A DNA stretch of 63,442 nucleotides from Candidatus Venteria ishoeyi (GCF_030378065.1 NZ_JAUCGJ010000022.1:1-63442); one strand, 5' to 3'. Shown: positions 16,825 to 26,152, counted from the first letter of the stretch. Made by a program: numbers and translations. Notes: generated by a model from the letters alone, not told the origin.

Positions 16825-18156
16825 CTACAATACAATCATTTTTACCGGAAAATTACAACAAAAACAGCTTCCCTGAGCGACTTGACTTTGAATTTCAAGG
16901 TGAGCGCAATGCCGGTTTAAGACGTGTTTGACAATTGCCAGACCCAATCCTGTACCACCTTGATTACGGGAGCGCCCAACATCCACCCGATAAAAGCGTT
17001 CAGTCAAACGGGGCAAATGCTCAGACGCAATACCCTCTCCGCTATCGGTTACACTCATATGCGCACCATCATCATCCCAGAACCAGCGAATATGAATTTT
17101 GCCTTGTGCAGGTGTATAACGCACGGCATTAAAAATCAAATTACCAAATGCGCTGTTGAGTTCATCAGCCTGACCATAGACTTGTAAATCAGGCACGGAT
17201 TCCAAGCTTAGTTGATGTTGCTGTCCACCGCTTAAGGCGATAGCTTCAAGATGTAGGTTTTCCAATAATTGGGTAACAGCAACCGGTACACTTTGCTCAT
17301 TGGGTACTTCTGATTCCAGACGAGATAAAACCAGCAAATCATTAATAATATTCTGCATCCGCAAACTTTGCTGTACCATTAATTCCAGTGGCTGCTGCCA
17401 TTCCTGTGTCAGCTCCTGACAGGCTGGTGATTGCTGCTGCGCGCTGAACTCATCTTGAAACGTTTCAATAAAACCGTGCAATACCGTCAGTGGCGTGCGC
17501 AATTCATGGGAAACATTAGCAACAAAATCCTGCCTGATCTGCTTTAAGCGGTGAAGTTTAGTCACATCCCGGGCAATTAATAAATGCTTATTGCCGCCAT
17601 AGGGTACCAGTTGCACCTGTAGCATCTTATCGGGATTGCAAGGCGAGGGCATTTCTATGGTATCGCGTAAGGTTTCTGGAGGGCTTTGCAGGTATTCATG
17701 GAAAATTGGATTATGAATCAGCCGGGGTAATAATTTGCCTGTATCACAGCAGGCTTTTAGACCCAACAGACGCGTTGCGGCCCGATTGAGCCATTCAATT
17801 TTATAACGGCTGTTCAGTACAACCGTCGCATCTGGCATTGCCTGGGTGGAAGTACGAAAACGATTGAGCAGGTTAGTCAGTTTACGTTTACGTTTACGAT
17901 TGTGTTTTTGTAAACTGGAAATTTTATTAACTGCCTTACCCCACAACCCCACCGTAATGGAATCGGGCAATACCAAATTGTAATCTTTCTCCAGCCAGCA
18001 TACCAGACGATATAAGTTAAACAGGTGCCAACTGAGTATCAAAGTAAGCGTTATTAACAACAGTTCCAGGGTATACCCCGTCAGTGTACTGAGCAGGGCA
18101 ACTAACAGAAAAGTGGTGCTGATATAAAAAAATGTATAAAGCAGTGATGATTTCAT
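16825..18156 (-). CDS. phoR: phosphate regulon sensor kinase PhoR
   Basis: 443 residues. Two close N-terminal transmembrane helices (about 7-45) are followed by a cytosolic PAS domain (about 100-200), HisKA with His217 (SHELRTP) and HATPase_c with GTGLGLAIVKH. The short periplasmic exposure and PAS domain are typical of PhoR, which phosphorylates PhoB under phosphate limitation. Its ATG overlaps the phoB stop by four bases, so the two are translationally coupled. pstSCAB and phoU are not in the window. Confidence 0.88.
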   Translation of the reverse strand: MKSSLLYTFFYISTTFLLVALLSTLTGYTLELLLITLTLILSWHLFNLYRLVCWLEKDYNLVLPDSITVGLWGKAVNKISSLQKHNRKRKRKLTNLLNRFRTSTQAMPDATVVLNSRYKIEWLNRAATRLLGLKACCDTGKLLPRLIHNPIFHEYLQSPPETLRDTIEMPSPCNPDKMLQVQLVPYGGNKHLLIARDVTKLHRLKQIRQDFVANVSHELRTPLTVLHGFIETFQDEFSAQQQSPACQELTQEWQQPLELMVQQSLRMQNIINDLLVLSRLESEVPNEQSVPVAVTQLLENLHLEAIALSGGQQHQLSLESVPDLQVYGQADELNSAFGNLIFNAVRYTPAQGKIHIRWFWDDDGAHMSVTDSGEGIASEHLPRLTERFYRVDVGRSRNQGGTGLGLAIVKHVLNRHCAHLEIQSQVAQGSCFCCNFPVKMIVL

Positions 18157-18848
18157 GAATGCTCAGAAAAACGATAACCCACACCATGCACTGTTTGGAT
18201 AATATGATCGTATTCATAATCTACCAAGGCTTTACGCAAGCGACGAATATGCACATCAACTGTACGCTCTTCAATATAAACATCATTACCCCAGACCTTG
18301 TCTAATACCTGACTGCGACTGTAAACCCGGGTTCTATGCATCATAAAGAACTGTAATAAACGAAATTCAGTTGGCCCTAAATGTACATCCTGCTCACTAA
18401 TTGTTAGGCGGTGTTCTTCCGGGTAAAGTTTTAACGCCTGAATGCGCAGACAGCTTTCTGCATCCTGTTCGCCCGAACGTCTTAGCACCGCGTTAATGCG
18501 CGCAGATAATTCTCGCGGTGAAAATGGCTTGGTGACATAATCATCCGCACCGACATTCAGGCCATGCACCTTATCAGCTTCTTCAGCGCGCGCTGTCAAC
18601 ATAATAATTGGAATATTCTGAGTTACTTTTTGTTTTTTCAGATGGCGCGAAAAGTCAATACCACTCAAGCCGGGCAACATCCAATCCATGAGGATTAAAG
18701 CGGGAGGCTGCTCAAAAATCAAGGCCTTTGCCTGTTCTGCATCACCTGCCTCCTGGATATCAAAACCGCTACGTTGCAGGTTCATTCTTAACATTTCCCG
18801 AATCGGCGCTTCATCTTCGACCAGTAAAATAACAGGTTTAGGTGTCAT
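18153..18848 (-). CDS. phoB: phosphate regulon response regulator PhoB
   Basis: 231 residues: receiver domain with Asp55 (LILMDWMLPG) and Lys105-type KPFSPREL, then an OmpR/PhoB winged helix ending with VHGVGYRFS. It activates phosphate-scavenging genes when phosphorylated by PhoR, which is encoded next with a four-base overlap. The open frame extends 39 codons upstream, but family members begin at MTPKPVILLVEDE. An ATG at 18863 (MARYVM) is an alternative, and neither has a strong ribosome site. Confidence 0.9.
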   Translation of the reverse strand: MTPKPVILLVEDEAPIREMLRMNLQRSGFDIQEAGDAEQAKALIFEQPPALILMDWMLPGLSGIDFSRHLKKQKVTQNIPIIMLTARAEEADKVHGLNVGADDYVTKPFSPRELSARINAVLRRSGEQDAESCLRIQALKLYPEEHRLTISEQDVHLGPTEFRLLQFFMMHRTRVYSRSQVLDKVWGNDVYIEERTVDVHIRRLRKALVDYEYDHIIQTVHGVGYRFSEHS

Positions 18849-18908
18849 AACATATCGAGCCATAGTAGTGGAAAATAAGAATTTTACCAAAAACTGAAGC
18901 TTATTTTT

Positions 18909-18935
18909 TATACAAAATAAAGAAATTTTTGTATA
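18909..18935. promoter_or_regulatory. 9-bp inverted repeat upstream of phoB
   Basis: TATACAAAA (18909-18917) and TTTTGTATA (18927-18935) are exact reverse complements around nine bases. They are 61 bases upstream of the phoB start and could be an operator, or a degenerate copy of the repeat seen at 19001 and 20587. A canonical Pho box was not recognised. Confidence 0.5.
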
Positions 18936-19000
18936 ACACCCCAGCCATATGTCAACGTGAAGCAAAAGTGGTTTTTTCGTATTTCAAATCTTCAAAACCT

Positions 19001-19026
19001 GCAAAAAAGAAGCTTTTGCGTAACAC
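19001..19026 (+). repeat. short dispersed repeat (copy next to mgtE stop)
   Basis: GCAAAAAAGAAGCTTTTGCG followed by TAACAC. Nearly the same bases occur at 20587-20611 on the other side of mgtE in the same orientation, with a looser copy at 60270. The AAAGCTTTT-like core is palindromic. Confidence 0.6.
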
Positions 19027-19031
19027 TAACC

Positions 19032-20435
19032 CTACAAATAAATCTGTGTCGCAATAACAAAAAAGATAAACACACCGATAATATCATTACCAGTGGTGAT
19101 AAAAACCCCGGTTGCAACTGCTGGATCAATGCCAAAACGATGTAATAACAAGGGGATAGTTGCACCTAATGAGGCGGCAATGATAACCACCAGAAACAGC
19201 GACAGGCTACTGGTTAAGGCGAGCTTCAGTGGATTATCAAAATTCATCACCGTTGAAAATAATAAAATACTGATAATTAAAGTTACAGCAACCACCAGCC
19301 CATTAACCACCGCCCCTAGCAGTTCTTTGCTTAAACGTGGTAATAAGTCACTGGACCAGACTTCACCGGAAGCCAAACCTTGCACGGCAATGGTTGCACT
19401 TTGAATACCGGCATTTCCCGCCATTGCCATGACGATGGGAATGAAACTGGCAAGGATCACCGCACGTTGTAGTTCACTTTCAAAGGAGCCAACCACCGTT
19501 GCCGCCAAACCTGCACCCAGCAACCCCCCTAATAACCAAGGCAAACGTCCCCGGACAATTTGCCAGACTGAACTGGTGGGTTGTTCGTCCGCAGAAATGC
19601 CCCCCATTTTACGTTGATCTTCTTCGGCTTCTTCACGGATGACATCAACCACATCGTCAATTGTGATGCAACCCACTAAACAATTGCTGTCATCCACTAC
19701 CGGCAAGGACAACATATCATAGCGCTCCATCACCAATGCGACTTCTTCCTGATCCATATCAGTAGGTACCGATACAACATCGGTGTCCGTAATCTGTGTG
19801 ATTGGTGTCATCGGTACGGCTAACAGCAAATCTTTCAAGCTGACAGAACCCAGCAAATGTCCATGCTCATTGACCACAAATAACTCAGACAATTCTTCAA
19901 TTTGATCGGCGTGACGACGCACTGCTTCAATGGCCTGACGTACGCTCCAGCCATTAGGTACGGCAACATAATGTGCCGCCATAATGCCGCCGGCAGAATC
20001 TTCCTCATAGGTCAGCAACTGTGCAATCGCACTGGAATCCGATAAGGTTGGCAACAATTTGGCAATCAGGTGGGGGGGTAAATTACTGAGTACATCCGCT
20101 GCATCATCGGTATCCAACTCTTCCAGCAACGGCGTTAAACGTGGTACAGTCGCTTCACTTAACAAACTGGTACGAAATTCATCGTCCAATTCTGCCAGTA
20201 CGCCGCTGGCAAGCTCAGTGGGTAGCCATTGAAAAAATTGTCTGGCGTAAGGGTAGGGCAGGTGTAAAACGATAGGTGCAATATCTGCAGGATGCCAGTC
20301 ATGAATTTTATCCAGCACGATATCTCGCTTTCCCTCCTCAATCAGTTCATATAAAGTGTTAAATAATGCAGCTTCAGCTTCACTAAAACGTGCCACTTTT
20401 TTGACTGTGGCCGTAGGTAAGGGTGAATTTGTCAT
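19032..20435 (-). CDS. mgtE: magnesium transporter MgtE
   Basis: 467 residues with the MgtE layout: N-terminal helical domain (about 20-130), paired CBS domains (about 135-265) that sense Mg2+, a plug helix and five transmembrane helices (about 285-465). The conserved pore segments include PIVMAMAGNAGIQSAT and the terminal TGNDIIGVFIFF. The first ATG of the open frame is 20477, but ATG 20435 has AAGGA eight bases upstream and fits family starts. It is bounded on both sides by copies of a short repeat. It imports Mg2+ or Co2+ across the inner membrane. Confidence 0.93.
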   Translation of the reverse strand: MTNSPLPTATVKKVARFSEAEAALFNTLYELIEEGKRDIVLDKIHDWHPADIAPIVLHLPYPYARQFFQWLPTELASGVLAELDDEFRTSLLSEATVPRLTPLLEELDTDDAADVLSNLPPHLIAKLLPTLSDSSAIAQLLTYEEDSAGGIMAAHYVAVPNGWSVRQAIEAVRRHADQIEELSELFVVNEHGHLLGSVSLKDLLLAVPMTPITQITDTDVVSVPTDMDQEEVALVMERYDMLSLPVVDDSNCLVGCITIDDVVDVIREEAEEDQRKMGGISADEQPTSSVWQIVRGRLPWLLGGLLGAGLAATVVGSFESELQRAVILASFIPIVMAMAGNAGIQSATIAVQGLASGEVWSSDLLPRLSKELLGAVVNGLVVAVTLIISILLFSTVMNFDNPLKLALTSSLSLFLVVIIAASLGATIPLLLHRFGIDPAVATGVFITTGNDIIGVFIFFVIATQIYL

Positions 20436-20537
20436 GGGACACTTCCTTGATATAATGGTTGCCGAGGAAGCCATCAATACTGAGACAGCAGCCTAGGAGT
20501 CTATCGGACTTCGGGTAATCTACTACAAAAAATCTGG

Positions 20538-20611
20538 ATTTGATCAAATTTTCTATTTATTTTTGTTAAATAGAATCGCTTGAAGTACAAAAAAGAAGTT
20601 TTTGCGTAACT
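20538..20611. promoter_or_regulatory. palindromes and repeat copy upstream of mgtE
   Basis: The 286-bp gap between the mgtE start and the next gene holds a perfect 12-base palindrome ATTTGATCAAAT (20538-20549). It also holds an inverted repeat TCTATTTA/TAAATAGA (20552-20559 and 20567-20574) and a second copy of the mgtE-flanking repeat (20587-20611). They could be operators or an RNA leader for Mg2+ control, but no known riboswitch was recognised. Confidence 0.4.
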
Positions 20612-20721
20612 CCAGTTATTTAATCTCGGAATACGTATTGCATATCATTTTACAGGTTTTATGTAATTTAAACCTCAAACTGTTTATCCACCGTATGTAA
20701 AAACCAGGCTGGCATACTATT

Positions 20722-21513
20722 ATGCAAGAAATTGATATTGATGAAATGCGCCAGATTTTGCAAAGAACACCACCGGAAACTTTGCGTCGGGTACTGCCCA
20801 GAGAATTAATTCAGGATTACATCAAGCACCATTTGCTGGAAATGGAGCGCATGATGAAGTCGTTTCAGGCAGTATTAACCTTTCCAACCACTGGTCGCTA
20901 TCTTCCCCAACAGGCTTTAGCACAGATGCAGGAACTATTAATCCAAGATCTGGATGGGCATGTGAAAAAAATTCAGGGAGAGATCCGGCACTTGCTCAAT
21001 ACCATTTTGCATATGAAAGTTGCACAATCTCATATTATGCTCAATGTAGTGTCCAATTTTGCGCTGCCTTACTGTCTGCTTAACACCATTGATTACCGCG
21101 TGAACCAACATACGGTTGTTCCCTGTTACGTGACCTTGTGGGCGCAGCAGGAAGAAGCTAAATCCCCCGTTTATGTCTGGACGGAGCTTTCTCCCATCAA
21201 TCCGGAAAATACCATTCCACTGCATGATCTTAAATCGAATCCACAAATTGTGCGTTATCCCACAGGACAAGCTGAATTTCAGGCGTTTAATACTGTTATT
21301 TCCGTGGAATTACATGATGTGCCAACCCGTATGGATGCAGAACTCAGCGGCAAATCTGTATTAGAACTCCTGAAAGAATTAAAAGCGTTGCGCGAGTCCC
21401 TGGTGCGCAACCAGAAGTTACCAGGCAACTTTTTACATATCCGCTGGGCGCGTTACCAGAAGTCTTCACCGACTTTTATCGCTATTCGTGAAATGGATAT
21501 TGCTGCGACTTAA
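20722..21513 (+). CDS. conserved-looking cytosolic protein of unknown function
   Basis: 263 residues without signal peptide or transmembrane segment. The N-terminal third is helical and charged (about 1-55). A long helix around 60-100 is followed by a mixed region and a short C-terminal helical part (about 215-235). I do not recognise a family. It lies 107 bases before the A/V-ATPase genes on the same strand, where some ATPase operons carry subunit C or I, but no similarity to these was seen. The upstream ribosome site is weak. Confidence 0.55.
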   Translation: MQEIDIDEMRQILQRTPPETLRRVLPRELIQDYIKHHLLEMERMMKSFQAVLTFPTTGRYLPQQALAQMQELLIQDLDGHVKKIQGEIRHLLNTILHMKVAQSHIMLNVVSNFALPYCLLNTIDYRVNQHTVVPCYVTLWAQQEEAKSPVYVWTELSPINPENTIPLHDLKSNPQIVRYPTGQAEFQAFNTVISVELHDVPTRMDAELSGKSVLELLKELKALRESLVRNQKLPGNFLHIRWARYQKSSPTFIAIREMDIAAT

Positions 21514-21620
21514 AACCATAGTATTTTTCCTATCGTATTAGACTGATATGCAATTTAGGCTGATATGCAATATACTTTAATAATTGGTTACTTACTAATA
21601 TTAAAGGAAAGGAGAGGCTC

Positions 21621-22082
21621 ATGCTATGGATAAGTGGATTAATGGGGTTTACCGTGCTTTTGATTATTGCATCAGGTTTTTATCTCCATAGTGCTGAGCA
21701 AGCTGAAGGCGTTGCCAGCAAATTTCAAAAACAATGGCTTAAGCATATTTTAGGTTTTAACGCCTTGTTATTTATTGGTAGTTTTCTGGCACTGACACTT
21801 CTGGCAACGCAACAGGTGTTTGCAGAGCCTGTGGCTATTGCTGCAAGCAAACCTATGGAAATGACGATGGGCGCTGGTTTGGTTTTTCTTGGTATTGCCT
21901 TGCCGACCATTTTCGCTGTACTGGCAGCGGCTTATGCCGTTGCCGCAATTGGTACTGCCGCATTGGCCGTTATTGCCGAAAAACCGGAAACCTTTGGGCG
22001 CAGTCTGATTTTTATGGGGCTGGCGGAAGGTATCGCCATTTACGGCCTGGTACTCAGCATCCTGATGCTGGATAAAATTTAA
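21621..22082 (+). CDS. A/V-type ATPase proteolipid subunit K
   Basis: 153 residues. The last two transmembrane helices form the typical c/K hairpin, Gly/Ala-rich and ending with GLAEGIAIYGLV, in which the glutamate is the ion-carrying carboxylate of the rotor ring. Two additional hydrophobic segments precede it (about 3-22 and 45-65), which makes the protein longer than a simple c subunit. AAGGAAAGGAGAGG provides a strong ribosome site. Its stop overlaps the next start (TAATG), beginning a tightly coupled K-F-E-A run. The ion (H+ or Na+) cannot be told confidently. Confidence 0.85.
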   Translation: MLWISGLMGFTVLLIIASGFYLHSAEQAEGVASKFQKQWLKHILGFNALLFIGSFLALTLLATQQVFAEPVAIAASKPMEMTMGAGLVFLGIALPTIFAVLAAAYAVAAIGTAALAVIAEKPETFGRSLIFMGLAEGIAIYGLVLSILMLDKI

Positions 22083-22432
22083 TGCGTTTATTGGCTTTTG
22101 GTGAAAAACACCTCATGCAGGGCTTTGCGCTGCTGGGGTTTGAAACCTATCCTGATGCCGACTTAAGCGTACTGGAGCAATCTGCCTGTCATTTACTCAG
22201 CAGTAAAGAAAGGGCCTTGATTTTAATTGAACAAAGTCTGATTTGTTATCCCCACTGCAAATGTTTAACCCAGCTACGCAATGAAAGCGCGCATGTGGTG
22301 ATTATTGAAATCCCTCCACTAAATGCCCCCAGTGCTTATCGCCCCCGGGTTGAAGAACTGGTCAATAAAATTTTAGGCCCCCAAGCACTGAATACTCTGG
22401 ATACTGAAACTGAACAGGTGATTGATAAATGA
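22082..22432 (+). CDS. A/V-type ATPase subunit F
   Basis: 116 residues with the subunit F pattern: an N-terminal strand LLAFGEKHLMQGFALLGF, a middle ALILIEQSL and the late VVIIEIPPL, which match the CheY-like fold of F, a central-stalk regulator. It begins on the stop of subunit K and overlaps subunit E by four bases (ATGA), so expression is coupled. Confidence 0.78.
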   Translation: MRLLAFGEKHLMQGFALLGFETYPDADLSVLEQSACHLLSSKERALILIEQSLICYPHCKCLTQLRNESAHVVIIEIPPLNAPSAYRPRVEELVNKILGPQALNTLDTETEQVIDK

Positions 22433-23130
22433 GTTCCAGTACGGAAAGTGAGCGCCAACAAGCTGATGCCTTGGGTGATGCTATCTTGCAACACGCTAAG
22501 GAACTCGCTGCGCAACAGCAAGCAGAAATGAAGCAAATGCTCTACCGCATCCACCAGGAATCCGGCTATCACTTACAGTTACAGGAACAACAAACCATTG
22601 CGCAGGCACAGGAAGCCGCCCAACAACAGGTCGTGCGTGAAGTGCAGGCCGCGCAAATGGCTATGCGTGCAGACTTGGATCGCTTGTGCTGGCAACTGGT
22701 TGATGATGTATTGCATAAACTGGAGGCACGCTTACAAGATAGCGTGCAAGATGAAAAAAACTACCTGCTATTATTATTTGACTTATTAAAACAAGCAGCT
22801 GACTGCATTGAACAGGAACAACTGGTGGCAAAAGTAACGGCCTTGGATTATGCGCGTTTGCAACAGCAAACTGATAACTGGCAGGATATCGTCACAAAAC
22901 TGGGTATCGTGCAACAAGTTGAGTTGAAAACCTTGTCTCAGCAACAGGAAAAAACGGCGATTGGTGGTATTTTAGTGTGCAGCATTGATGAGCGTATTTG
23001 CGTTGATAACACCTTTCATGGGCAGCTTGAACGCAACAAGGAACGCCTGCGGCAAATTATTCTGGCGCGTTTATTACCTGCCGATGAATCTCCCGGCATC
23101 GCCTTTACCGAGTTATCGTTCAATGGGTAA
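22429..23130 (+). CDS. A/V-type ATPase subunit E (peripheral stalk)
   Basis: 233 residues. A long Gln/Ala/Glu-rich helix (about 5-95), typical of peripheral-stalk subunit E, is followed by a C-terminal globular part with GGILVCSIDERICVDNTF, the usual E-subunit core. It overlaps F by four bases and the catalytic subunit A by eight bases. The stalk normally pairs with subunit G/H or the I subunit, none of which is found here. Confidence 0.8.
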   Translation: MSSSTESERQQADALGDAILQHAKELAAQQQAEMKQMLYRIHQESGYHLQLQEQQTIAQAQEAAQQQVVREVQAAQMAMRADLDRLCWQLVDDVLHKLEARLQDSVQDEKNYLLLLFDLLKQAADCIEQEQLVAKVTALDYARLQQQTDNWQDIVTKLGIVQQVELKTLSQQQEKTAIGGILVCSIDERICVDNTFHGQLERNKERLRQIILARLLPADESPGIAFTELSFNG

Positions 23131-24901
23131 AATTATTGAAATTAACGGCCCTATCGTGCGTGTTGAAATTGACAATATTCATAATGGCGAACAGGTTAAG
23201 GTGGGCCATCTGGAATTGATGGGCGAAGTTATCAGCCTGGAAGGCAGGCAAGCCATCGTTCAGGTTTATGAAGCCACCGACACCTTAAAACCCGGTGGCA
23301 AGGTCGAAGCCCTGGGACATCCTTTATCCGTGGAACTGGGGCCGGGTTTATTAGGCCAGATTTTTGATGGGGTACAACGCCCCTTACCGCAGATTTTAGC
23401 GCGTAGTGGTGATTATATCGGACGGGGCTTAAACCTGGATCCGCTGGATCGGGAAAAAACCTGGCCATTTGTACCCACAACTACTTATAAGCCCGGTGAC
23501 AAAATCAGTGCCGGACAAATTCTGGGCAGTGTGCAGGAAACCGAGACCATTAATCAGCAAATTATGTTGCCTCCAGACTTGTGCGGCATTTTATTAAGCC
23601 TGTCGCCTGCGGGTAGTTACAGCATAGAACAAACCATTGCCACTATTCAGGATAGCCAGGATAAGATACATGAAGTCAAACTATTTCAACGCTGGCCCGT
23701 GCGTATGCCCAGACCTTATCAAAAACGCACCCATGCCAGTGAGCCACTGTTTACCGGACAACGGATTTTAGATACCTTTTTCCCCTTGCTTAAAGGCGGC
23801 AAAGCTGCCGTGCCAGGGCCGTTTGGCGCGGGTAAAACCATGGTGCAGCAACAGATTGCACGCTGGGCAGATGCCGATATTGTCCTCTATGTGGGTTGTG
23901 GCGAGCGCGGCAATGAGCTGGTTGATATTCTGGAAAGCTTTCCCAAACTGATGGACCCTTATACCGGGCGCTCTTTGATGGAGCGCACGCTGCTGGTTGC
24001 CAATACCTCCAATATGCCAGTGGTGGCGCGGGAAGCATCGATTTATATTGGCATTACCATTGCCGAATTTTTCCGCGATCAGGGTTTTGACGTGGTAATG
24101 GTGGCAGATTCCACCAGTCGCTGGGCGGAAGCACTGCGTGAAGTCTCTGGGCGCTTGGGACAAATGCCGGTGGAAGAAGGTTACCCCGCTTACCTGGCCT
24201 CCAATCTGGCGGCTTTTTATGAGCGCGCAGGGCAGGTGGAAGCGCTGAACGGCAAAACCGGATCAGTGACCATTATCGGCGCAGTCTCTCCCCCTGGCGG
24301 TGACTTTTCCGAGCCTGTCACCAGCCATACCAAAGAAATTATCCAGACTTTCTGGGCCTTATCCAAAGAACTTGCCGATGCCCGCCACTACCCCGCCGTG
24401 GACTGGAATGAAAGCTTTTCTGATTATGTCAAACAATCCCAGTTGTGGTGGGGAGAACATATAGACAGTCGCTGGGCGGCTTACCGTGCGCAGGCGATGA
24501 GCTTATTAACCCAGGCCGATGAATTAACCCGTATCGTTAACCTGGTCGGACAAGAAGCCTTGTCCGCTCCACAACGCTGGGTGCTGGAAGGGGCTAAACT
24601 GATTAAAGAGGGTTTATTGCAACAAAGCGCCTTGGATGAAATTGACAGTTTCTGCTCACAGGAAAAGCAGTTTTTATTATTGGAAATCATGCTCGATATT
24701 TACCAACAAGGGCAGGAACTCTTGGCCCTGGACGTGCCCGCCCAACAACTGGCTGACCTGCCTTTGCTGGCCCAGGCCAAACGTTTGAAATCACGTTATC
24801 GAAATGATCAACCGGAAGCAATGAAGGCTTTTAAGCAAGAAGTGGAAATTTTGTTTGACCGGATTCGTTATGAGTATAAACAGGTGCATTCATCCATCTA
24901 A
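23123..24901 (+). CDS. A/V-type ATPase catalytic subunit A
   Basis: 592 residues, the usual size. The N-terminal barrel starts MGKIIEINGPIVRVE. The A-subunit-specific insertion lies about residues 115-200, and the nucleotide-binding P-loop is GPFGAGKT (about 233-240). The catalytic domain includes GCGERGNE and DSTSRWAEALRE. It hydrolyses or makes ATP in the A3B3 head. I chose ATG 23123, which overlaps subunit E by eight bases. Subunits B, D, I and C do not follow; a hairpin comes next, so the operon ends here. Confidence 0.92.
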   Translation: MGKIIEINGPIVRVEIDNIHNGEQVKVGHLELMGEVISLEGRQAIVQVYEATDTLKPGGKVEALGHPLSVELGPGLLGQIFDGVQRPLPQILARSGDYIGRGLNLDPLDREKTWPFVPTTTYKPGDKISAGQILGSVQETETINQQIMLPPDLCGILLSLSPAGSYSIEQTIATIQDSQDKIHEVKLFQRWPVRMPRPYQKRTHASEPLFTGQRILDTFFPLLKGGKAAVPGPFGAGKTMVQQQIARWADADIVLYVGCGERGNELVDILESFPKLMDPYTGRSLMERTLLVANTSNMPVVAREASIYIGITIAEFFRDQGFDVVMVADSTSRWAEALREVSGRLGQMPVEEGYPAYLASNLAAFYERAGQVEALNGKTGSVTIIGAVSPPGGDFSEPVTSHTKEIIQTFWALSKELADARHYPAVDWNESFSDYVKQSQLWWGEHIDSRWAAYRAQAMSLLTQADELTRIVNLVGQEALSAPQRWVLEGAKLIKEGLLQQSALDEIDSFCSQEKQFLLLEIMLDIYQQGQELLALDVPAQQLADLPLLAQAKRLKSRYRNDQPEAMKAFKQEVEILFDRIRYEYKQVHSSI

Positions 24902-24915
24902 ATGTAGCAAGTGCT

Positions 24916-24944
24916 GTAGAGACGTAGCAATGCTACGTCTCTAC
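24916..24944. terminator. 13-bp hairpin, bidirectional terminator
   Basis: GTAGAGACGTAGC (24916-24928) pairs exactly with GCTACGTCTCTAC (24932-24944) around AAT, followed by TATTTTAG. It sits in the 47-bp gap between the convergent ATPase operon and the next gene, so it probably terminates both. The GTAGAGACGTAGC type of arm also occurs as a common dispersed repeat in bacteria. Confidence 0.75.
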
Positions 24945-24948
24945 TATT

Positions 24949-26076
24949 TTAGATAATGTAAAAAATACTGGGGCCTTTTAAAACCACAAAAGTTTGCCCT
25001 GAGGCTGTCGCCTGATAGCCGAGAAATAATGCAAAAGGTCGGCCAGCTGCGCCTTGTGGACGGCGGATCTCACCCAGATTAAAATTCACCTGTCCGGTTG
25101 TTAAGGACTGCGATCCGGCATAGGGGGTAATAGGCGAGAGGTTTATTTTCTGCTCCGGCGTAATCGTAGCACCGTTCCAGTTTTGCCAGTTACCATTTAC
25201 GCATTGCTGCCAGATAGCAGTATTGACACTACTGATATTGGTGGGATCCAGCCATGCGCCTAAGACCAGATAGCTGACTTGCATACCTTCATCACGGGGG
25301 TCGGGGTCAATGCTGAGATTTGCGCTTAGACTGCTGCCTTCTTTAAGCTGGGTTCCGTCAACCTGGCGAATACCCTGCATGAATACGCCCAGACCAAATT
25401 CTGTTGCGGTTTGGGTGCGTTCCGGGTGGTTTAACAACACTGCGCTGGTGCTGGGTGCTGGATCGGGATCATCTTCACGGCGAATCGGTGCCTCAATAAT
25501 GCCATCGACATCTGTCGATCCCCCGCCCGCCCAAGGACGCGCATTACGCCAGGTGTTATAGGCATTGGCATCACCGATTAACATGGAAAATTTTAACGAG
25601 CCAAAGTTCAGTTGCAGTGAGCCTGCGGGGTTATACAATATAAAATGTAAATAGCGTGGCTCATCCAAAGCCGGATAGACCGGGCTGCCGGTGCCATATA
25701 AAGGCTCATTCAAAGCCGCTGTGACCGGGTGTAAATCACTAAAATATAAATTACCATTACTGGCATCCTGGGGCCGTTGAATAGGTCGTATCCGGTAAAT
25801 GCCCGGATCATAATCAAAACCACCAACCACCGGTTTTTGTAATGGATTATTGCCAGCGCCGCCCTGCCAGTTATTGGACTCACCACTGATTGCAACATAA
25901 GTTGTACCGGGTGGGGCCAATACTCGAATACGCAGGCGTCGCCCGGGGGTAACCGTGCGCACCGGCATGTTGGCACCGGTATAACCCACCTCCAGCAAAC
26001 TGTTATTATGCCCGATCTGCGGGTAGCTGGTTGCATCCAGTGGGGGTAATAAATAATCAAAATCCCATGACATCAA
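24949..26076 (-). CDS. beta-rich protein of unknown function
   Basis: 375 residues, rich in Gly, Pro, Asn and aromatic residues. There is no signal peptide, transmembrane helix or recognised domain. Short beta-strand-like stretches are spread along its length. Its composition resembles extracellular or surface proteins, but no export signal is seen, so it could be cytosolic or leave by a signal-less route. Upstream AGGAGAAGTTTG gives a good ribosome site. It follows the L,D-transpeptidase gene on the same strand, with an inverted repeat between them. Confidence 0.6.
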   Translation of the reverse strand: MMSWDFDYLLPPLDATSYPQIGHNNSLLEVGYTGANMPVRTVTPGRRLRIRVLAPPGTTYVAISGESNNWQGGAGNNPLQKPVVGGFDYDPGIYRIRPIQRPQDASNGNLYFSDLHPVTAALNEPLYGTGSPVYPALDEPRYLHFILYNPAGSLQLNFGSLKFSMLIGDANAYNTWRNARPWAGGGSTDVDGIIEAPIRREDDPDPAPSTSAVLLNHPERTQTATEFGLGVFMQGIRQVDGTQLKEGSSLSANLSIDPDPRDEGMQVSYLVLGAWLDPTNISSVNTAIWQQCVNGNWQNWNGATITPEQKINLSPITPYAGSQSLTTGQVNFNLGEIRRPQGAAGRPFALFLGYQATASGQTFVVLKGPSIFYII

Positions 26077-26099
26077 ACTTCTCCTTTGGTTATTTATTT

Positions 26100-26139
26100 A
26101 CTGGTGTTACGTAGTTGCTGTTTTTTGTGCAACACCAGT
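26100..26139. terminator. inverted repeat between the transpeptidase and the next gene
   Basis: ACTGGTGTT (26100-26108) and AACACCAGT (26131-26139) are exact reverse complements with a T-rich loop. A nested pair GTTGC/GCAAC could form instead. It lies 14 bases past the L,D-transpeptidase stop and 24 bases upstream of the next start, so attenuation or termination is plausible. It shares the GGTGTTACG...TTTTGTG core with other repeats in this window. Confidence 0.5.
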
Positions 26140-26152
26140 GAGTAGTATAAAC

